The position numbers and the translations under genes are program-made. 64,000 nucleotides of DNA, from the NCBI RefSeq assembly GCF_026262505.1, contig NC_067207.1:9516082-9580081 (forward strand). Direction: 5' to 3'. How positions within the stretch are numbered: the stretch's first letter is position 1; each line of letters begins with the position of its first letter. Shown piece after piece: positions 57,365 to 64,000 of this stretch. Below the pieces are notes generated by a model. That model saw only the letters and a list, made by a program, of their open reading frames with translations. It did no database searches and was not told the DNA's origin. Source of the stretch: Trichomonas vaginalis G3. Taxonomy: Eukaryota; Parabasalia; Trichomonadida; Trichomonadidae.

Positions 57365-58101
57365 TTAATATTTTCTAAAAAGTCAACTTCAACAGTCATT
57401 CGCACTGGTGCCTTCAGTTCTACAGGCTCTCCTTGAAAGTCAACAAGTCTGAATTGCATGTCTTTCAAATTATGAGGACTAATGCGAACCCATTTACCTA
57501 AATGAGTTACTATGACAGGAACGTTTGGAATGAAACATTGAATTGACTGCATAACAGAAGGATTTATATTCTACTGAACCTTTACTATTAACTCCTGAAA
57601 TGCCTGTGACATTAGCTATTTTTGACTCAACGTATAAACAATTACCATAACATACGTATGGAACAGATTTCATCTCAATCGTTTTGTCAACACTTTTCAA
57701 AGGACATGTCATATGGTATGCTCCCAAAAGAAGTTGAACTCTATGACTCATTCGTGTTATCTTAAACTCCTTCGCATAACTGAACTTCAAAACTCCTGCA
57801 ATAAGTTTAACATTCATTAAGTTTTCTTCGTTCTCCTTGTTTATTGTAGTATTTATGAGCGCATTTAACACTCCAGCTAATGTTTCCATCTTATATTCTA
57901 CATTATGTGAAATCTTATTTCGTGCTTCTTTCCATCTATTTCAAGCTCCATGAAATCTGTTTCATCTGTTATAACGAATGAAGCGATAGTATTGAAGTCA
58001 ACAACTCTGAAAGCAAGTGCTTCATTCTGAAGACCTAAGTTTGTTTGTAGCTTTACTGTCCCGTATTCGTTTGGGTCTGTACTTTGCAAATAGAACAACA
58101 T
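57325..58101 (-). pseudogene. Beta-rich minor virion candidate (E copy, broken)
   Basis: Homologue of 16906-17666, head to head with the fibre gene. The ending FRLVDFQGEPVELKAPVRM is conserved. A central segment (about residues 65-105: VLNALINTTINKENEENL) is diverged from A. About two breaks. Confidence 0.6.
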
Positions 58102-58368
58102 TTTATTCTCATTAAAATATGAGTATTGCTGCATATGCGTATGAAGCTGACAGAGCTAAACGTTTATATTTTGGTCAATACTCTCTCACACTTACTGACA
58201 AATATATTGTTATTTCTGATGGAAATACCGAGAAATACATAACATGGAAGGACTATGAAAAGTTTGACCCTATTTTAACTCCATGTACAATGCCATTCAT
58301 TGTAAATGGTGAAGTTGTCATGAAGAACGACACAACTGTTTATAGGTCTGTATATGAAGCGTTAGAAT

Positions 58369-59965
58369 ATAGATCCGTATTTTTCCCAAGTGAGCGGGGT
58401 ATCTCCAATCCCAGCCCTATCGTCCTCCCAGTGTCAGTTTTCAATATAAAATCCAAATTTTTTTTGAAAATAAAAATTTCGAGAAATTTTTCTGATTTTT
58501 TTTCTTTGATTTCAATAATTCAAAATAAATTTGGGAGTAAAAAGACACTATTTAATGAAATTCATATGAGTGAATGTGGATAAATACTCTCAAAACATAC
58601 AATTTATCTATTTTTTCTTTATATTATCAACTAATTAGTGATAATTTTTTTTGAATCAGATTTTTTTTCATTAAAAACATAATATATAACACAACAATGA
58701 TGCACACATACGTATCTACACATCAAAATATAAAGCTTGTTTTGGTCTGGGCATCCCAACCCAAAATTCTTTAAAAATTGAATAAAATTGAATACTTGGG
58801 GCTGGGATGCCCATCCCAAAACCGAATTGAATTTTTTGAATTAAAGAATATATTTATGTATTTATAATATACATGTGATGTCTATAAAAAATACTAAATT
58901 CTAAAAAAAATTCAATTTATTCAAAACGTATACTAAGTGATCACTTCATTAGTAGGATCAGCAATCCTACTAAATGGTGAGAACGCACTAACTAAAAAAG
59001 GAGTCCTTGGAGCTCTTGATCTCTTGTCAGTAGAGTTCATAATGAGGCATGGCATCTACTGATTAGAGATCAGAGCAATCCTACCTTACCTTCAGGAGCT
59101 ACAAAGCTCCTAATCGTTACGAGAGGGAGTCTTGGAGCTCCTGAAGCTCATCAGCAGAGGCTATTTACATTTGGGCCTCTTCTGATGAAAGATGCGAAAC
59201 ACGTCTACGAACCAGGAGCTTCAAAGCTTCTAATCCTTACTAAAGGGAGCTTTGGAGCTCCTGAGTCTCCATCAACAGAGTCCCAGATGGTAAATGTCCT
59301 TTGCTGATGAAAGATGCGAAACACATCTACGAACCAGGAGCTCCAAAGCTCCTAATCCTTACGAAAGGGAGCTTTGGAGCTCCTGAAACTCCTTTTACTA
59401 TAAAATATGACAGTTTTCTTCTGAGGTTCTCATCAAATCTAAGACTTCAGAAGAAAGCTGTCCTATCAATGTATACTTACACTCTCATGGACTACAAGTG
59501 TACAATTTTTAAAAGCAGAGATTATCCGAGGCCTCTCATCAAATGAGGGACCTCGGATAATCTCTACCTTAAGTAGTCAAATAACTTTTCTCACTATTTA
59601 GGAACAAAAGAACAAGAGTTGGAGTACTTTAAGGCAAGATTCTTCCGAAATCTCTCATCGAATGAGAGACTTCGGAAGGACCTTGCCAAATCCTTGAACG
59701 CCAATATCCTTGGAACTGAGCTAGAACCAGGGAGAAGTAGCATACTATAGAGCACGATGGTAATCTCGGAAATACTTATATCGCCCCAAGCACAATATTT
59801 AAGAAGTCTAACTCATATATACAAGAAGTCAGGCTGAATAGATATTGTGCATATGGTTTGCAGAACTCTCATGATATTTAAAATTCATGTTATCCCAAAA
59901 AAGGTGACACTTTGGGTGTATCGTCCATCCCAGGGATGCAAAAATCACATCACCTTGGATCTATA
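58369..59965. mobile_element. Hairpin-chain non-autonomous element, copy 2
   Basis: A 1597-bp element, inverted relative to and almost identical with copy 1 (33289-34884). Flanked by the perfect 9-bp duplication CGTTAGAAT (58360-58368 and 59966-59974). Length match and similarity show recent mobility. Confidence 0.9.
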
Positions 59966-60303
59966 CGTTAGAATATATGTTGAATTATAATCCCGAAAGA
60001 TTTGACCCAAGCACTACGTCATGTACAATGCCTTTTATTAAGGATGGTGAAATCGTAAGAGTTCCGGATTCAACGGTTTACACAGCTGTTCAAAACAGTT
60101 TACAAAACATTTTAGCGAATATCTTTAATTCAGAAACTACAGAAATAAAATTACCATATATAACAGATGCTAAAGAAATTAAATCAAAAACGACAACATT
60201 ATTTACGTCACTTAATGATTTAATGACTTATATCATTAATATTCCTGCACCAACTACAGCATTTGATCCAAACTCGACGGTTTGCAGTGTACCTTTCATA
60301 AAG

Positions 60304-60364
60304 TCGCAAACGGACTCTTTGAGTCCTGAAGTCTTTCAGACCGAAGCGACCAGGGCGAAGCCCA
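60304..60364 (+). repeat. Palindromic repeat cluster in fibre gene
   Basis: GGACTCTTTGAGTCC, then GTCTTTCAGAC, CGAAGCGACCA and GGGCGAAGCCC, ATG: three short stems in a row, the last identical to that at 4549-4576. Confidence 0.65.
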
Positions 60365-61040
60365 TGACAGTTCATTAATTGTTTTAAGGGATTCAACAGT
60401 TAATGAATCATTAAAGGCGTCATTAATGAAAATCATTGATTTTAACTCATTCACGAATACATATAATTCATTCATTAATGTTCATATGCTTCTAAAGAAG
60501 GTGAGCCAAAAACTCTCGATAAAGCGGTGTATGAAATATAAAGCATCAACGACGAAATTGAATTCGTTAACTTTTGACGGTGATAGTTTCGTTAAGACAT
60601 AACATCGGGGAAAAACATTTTAACGAAAGAATATTTAAAATCTCATGTTAGTGAGTTCGTTGAAATTGAAAAAGAAGGTGGAATTAAGTTCGATCCACTG
60701 AATTTCATTTTCAGCTTAGCGAATGCGGGTGTTAGTTTCGCTGAATGGACAACTATACAGAGTGAAATAAATGCAATATGGACGTTTTTGGGGTCAAAAG
60801 CGGGAATGGGTGAGCTTGTAAATGCTGCAAGAACATTAGGTGAAACAGGAAATTTTGTAGATGGTTTTAAAAGACTTGTTTCAAATGTTTTAACAAACAC
60901 AAAGAAATTATTTAGATATACCATACATAACGGACGGATTTTCGAACAGGTAGCAACAAACCCTCCGGTTATGGCTGCGTTGATGATGGTTAGAGATAAT
61001 AAAACCACGTAACGACGGGAACGAAAGAACATGAACAACA

Positions 61041-61090
61041 GAGCCCAACGGCTCAGAGCCACATAGTGGCGAGGATACTGGTCGGGTTAT
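61041..61090 (+). repeat. Palindromic repeat pair in fibre gene
   Basis: GAGCCCAACGGCTC, AGA, GCCACATAGTGGC, GA, GGATACTGG. GC-rich against an AT-rich surrounding and following the stem-GA-stem layout. Confidence 0.55.
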
Positions 61091-63247
61091 TCAAGAACAT
61101 TAAAAACGTGTATCCTGAAGTTATTGATTTATTTAGAGGAGTTAATGATTCAATTTCAAAAATTCTATAACCCTCGATGAAGAGAATAAATTAACAGATT
61201 ATATATTCGTCATTATTGCAGAATTAATGAAGAGAATAAATGAAAAAGGAATTGGTGATATCATTAATGTCAGCGATGTAATGATGAAAAGAAATTTTGA
61301 CTCATTATTTACAAAACCGAAAACAGAATATAGTCTTTATGACGTAATTACCGAATTAATGAAAAAATTAATGATAATAAGAGTTCTGGCGGAAGAGTTG
61401 AATTAGAAGTGAATGATTGTTAATGAGAAATTAGCCGAAAAAGCAGATAAAAACCACGTTCATTATATAACTTCAGACGAACAGATTATAACGGACTACC
61501 ATGGATATTTAACACGAAGTGATGAAGCGAAGACAAAAAATGTTAATGAAAGAAGATATAAATACATTCGTGCTAAAGGTTATGACATAAGCTGTACTGT
61601 ACAGTATGACACAGGTAAAGCACCAGAAGCATTTAGTTATAACGATGAAATTTATGCCTCTACTTTCTCTGTTAATGGTGTATTAGTTGAACCAAGATTT
61701 ATGTTAAGAGTTAAGGCAAAAATAACGTTTGAAGATGCTATTAAAAGTAAAGCTGACAAAGTTGAACTTGACGCAACGAACAAAGTTTTGAAATCTCATA
61801 AACACAACATCTCCGATATAAATGAACTTCAAACTTCTTTAGACAGTAAAGCTGACAAGAACCATACACATAAATCCTTCACTACTGTTAGAGCAGACGA
61901 CATAATATTGAACTTTGACCTTGGTTCAAGTGCACCATTAGAAAATCCAAGTACAAGCGTAAAAGATACTCTTAACAGTTTAGATAACAGTTGCAGGAAC
62001 ATTGAAAGTCATGCCAGAAACTTTGAAGCACATGAACTACCAGCAATGTTAGATAAGAAAGCAGACAAGAACCATACACATAAATCCTTCACAACTGTTG
62101 CTATAGAAAGTATTGAAGGAACGGTTGGCGGAACTGGTGGGGATGCATTATATTGTAAACCTCCTAACTTTCCACAAGGTTTAACATCGGATGACGACAT
62201 AACGACGATGAGAAACATTAGATGTAAAGATGTTTATGTCATGAAGGATGAACATAATATTAAATTCACTGCTCAAGATTTATATGACAAGAAAGCAGAC
62301 AAGAACCATACACATAAATCCTTCACTACTGTTAGAGCAGACGACATAATATTGAACTTTGACCTTGGTTCAAGTGCACCTTTAGAGAATCCAAGCACAA
62401 GCGTAAAAGATACTCTTAACAATTTAGATAAGAGTTGCAGGAATACCGAAGATCATGCCAGAAACTTTGAAGCATATGAACTACCAGCAATGTTAGATAA
62501 GAAAGCAGATAAAACTTATGTGGATGCAGAACTAACAAAGAAATTTTCGAAACCAGATACAATGACATTTACAACAGAAATTATAAATGGTGAACCAGCA
62601 ACTCCATTTGAATTTGTTAGAGGTCTTCAACCAGATACTTTTGAATTTTTCTTGGATAATTCTATTGAACTAACATTACATTATAAAAGTGGAACAAATG
62701 CAACATTTCATCCGGGAGATACATTCCAAATGGTATTTAATGACATAAGTTCTTTAGAATATGTTTATAGAGTTATGAGCATATATGATTTAATATATCC
62801 TATAGGAGCTGTTTATACGTCTATGAATCCAATAAATCCAAACACTTTATTTGGTGGTAGATGGTATGAAATAGTTGACAGTTTTCCATTCTACACTAAT
62901 ACGCAGTCAATGAAGATGGGAGGTTCAAAGAAAATAGGTATTGAAAACCTTCCTTCACATATGCATAGGTTCAGTGGAAGAACATCTGTGGAAGGAAACC
63001 ATTCACATTCAATAACAAAAAGAGGTTATATAAATCTTGCAGCGGGTTCGGATAGACAGGGAATGCAGATATGATATCACAACTGACCCCAAAGATGTTA
63101 GCACAGGTATTTTCTGTGGAACTGCAGGAAATCATACACATGTTGTAGCTGGTATTACAGACCCAGCAGGTAATGGAAAAGATTATATGCCTCCTTATAT
63201 AACAATGCACGCTTGGATACGAGTTGGTTAAAATCTTTTTTACATAA

Positions 63248-64000
63248 ATGAGCTTGAAAGAAGTATTCGAACAACATCCATGGAGGTCATTTAAGAAGTT
63301 CAATGAAGCTGCAAAGAGTTGGGGATTTACTAACAGAGCTGAAGTGAAAAGGTTCTTTGACAAAAATGTTGTACATCAAACAAAAATAAATCCTTACGAC
63401 TACTTTTTACCAATTTACTCCAACACTCCTGACGCATACCAATTTGACACTCTCATTCAAAGCAGAAAAGGAGGACATAAACCATTCCTCATCTTCATAA
63501 ATGTTAACACTCGTAAAGCATATGCATATAATGAAAATAAAGGAACTCGTGAAGTGTTAAGAGTTTTACAAAAGTTTGTAGCAGAACATAGCCCAAGTAT
63601 TTTAACATCAGACCAAGACGGTGCATACCTCAGCAACGAAATCACAGAATTTCTCATTAAGCATAACATAACTCACTACACTACTGAAGACCATAACCAT
63701 AACATACTCGGCATCATAATAACCGCTTCATAAGGACTCTCAGAGATTTAAATCAAGAGCGAGACTTTACCGAAGAAACAATGAAACATTTTCTCGAAGT
63801 ATATAATTCCTCAACACATTCTACAACAGGACATACACCAAATTCAATGACACAACAACAAGAAGAAAAGTATATACAAAAGAAACGAAGCCAAACACAA
63901 AATATCAGAAATTCAACACAATTTACCTCATTCCTGGTACAAAAGTTCGTGTAGTTCTTGACGACAAACCATTGACAAAGAAACGTTTAAGGTTAAGTCG
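63248..64000 (+). pseudogene. int: Maverick integrase (E copy, cut by window edge)
   Basis: Homologue of 12859-13944; runs off the right edge. The first Asp region YQFDTLIQ and LTSDQDGAYLS are present. Broken, about two or three breaks in the visible part. Confidence 0.88.

Larger units (their letters stand above)
58119..63231 (+). pseudogene. Fibre protein gene (E copy, interrupted)
   Basis: Same anchor (MSIAAYAYEADRAKR) and tip (HSHSITKRGY, STGIFCGT, NHTHVV) as in A, but another shaft. A segment of the type FDP..T.CTMPFI.(D/N)GE(V/I)V is repeated three times near the start (58270, 60000, 60265), and the collagen run is absent. A module with KADKNHTHKSFTTVRAD and LGSSAPLENPSTSVKDTLN is duplicated (61838-62080 and 62290-62510). 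A hairpin-chain element and two palindromic repeats lie inside. Broken, about five breaks besides the insertion. Confidence 0.82.
52902..64000. mobile_element. Maverick element E (left part)
   Basis: Begins AGTTAGTATAC at 52902 and runs off the right edge within the integrase gene. Gene order mirrors the right half of A: TIR, Gly/Ala-rich gene, small gene, penton candidate, ATPase, unknown genes, fibre, integrase. The fibre gene is interrupted by a hairpin-chain element (58369-59965). Broken, roughly six to eight breaks, more decayed than A. Confidence 0.9.

Overview
The window is AT-rich DNA of a parabasalid, most likely Trichomonas vaginalis. I recognise no ordinary host gene. Instead it is a stack of Maverick/Polinton elements, cut-and-paste transposons and satellite arrays, the repeat composition for which that genome is known. 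The species call is inference from element content.

Layout. (1) 1-22099: Maverick A, about 22.2 kb; its left terminus lies about 125 bp outside the window. It carries protein-primed DNA polymerase B, chromo-type integrase, A32-like packaging ATPase, double jelly-roll major capsid protein, several beta-rich minor virion candidates, a long phage-like fibre, two KilA-N proteins and several unknown small genes. (2) 22100-32625: the right part of Maverick B, in the opposite orientation. A sits inside B's KilA-N gene, so B's left part is outside the window. (3) 32626-about 34925: an rve-type (IS3/IS481-like) DNA transposon, into which B inserted and into which a 1.6-kb hairpin-chain element (33289-34884) also inserted with a target duplication. 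(4) 35400-38750: AT-rich spacer with perfect hairpins, a truncated MULE transposase and a 23-bp satellite. (5) 38790-40289 plus 52833-52901: a hAT transposase gene split by element D. (6) 40290-52832: element D, bounded by Maverick-type termini but with no capsid, polymerase B or integrase seen. Its cargo is an SF3 primase-helicase, an HNH endonuclease and several kilobases of satellite, with a 25-base N gap in the middle. (7) 52902-64000: left part of Maverick E, inserted 69 bp from D in the same hAT gene; its fibre gene holds a second copy of the hairpin-chain element.

How the genes fit together. The Mavericks encode a virus-like toolkit: polymerase and terminal structures for replication, integrase for insertion, ATPase plus capsid proteins for packaging, and a fibre whose tip is conserved while its shaft varies. 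Genes are tightly packed, often abutting as TAAATG, with a T-rich tract just upstream of most starts.

Least explained signals: (a) 27-30-bp double-hairpin inserts that interrupt Maverick coding sequences in frame, like Rickettsia palindromic elements; (b) a 46-bp modular site with AGATCT core in two half-site versions and natural hybrids; (c) a terminal hairpin whose stem differs between elements while its loop is constant; (d) element D as a capsidless element using Maverick termini. Maverick copies are treated as fossils; A is nearly whole, B and E are partial and broken, and D is heavily decayed.
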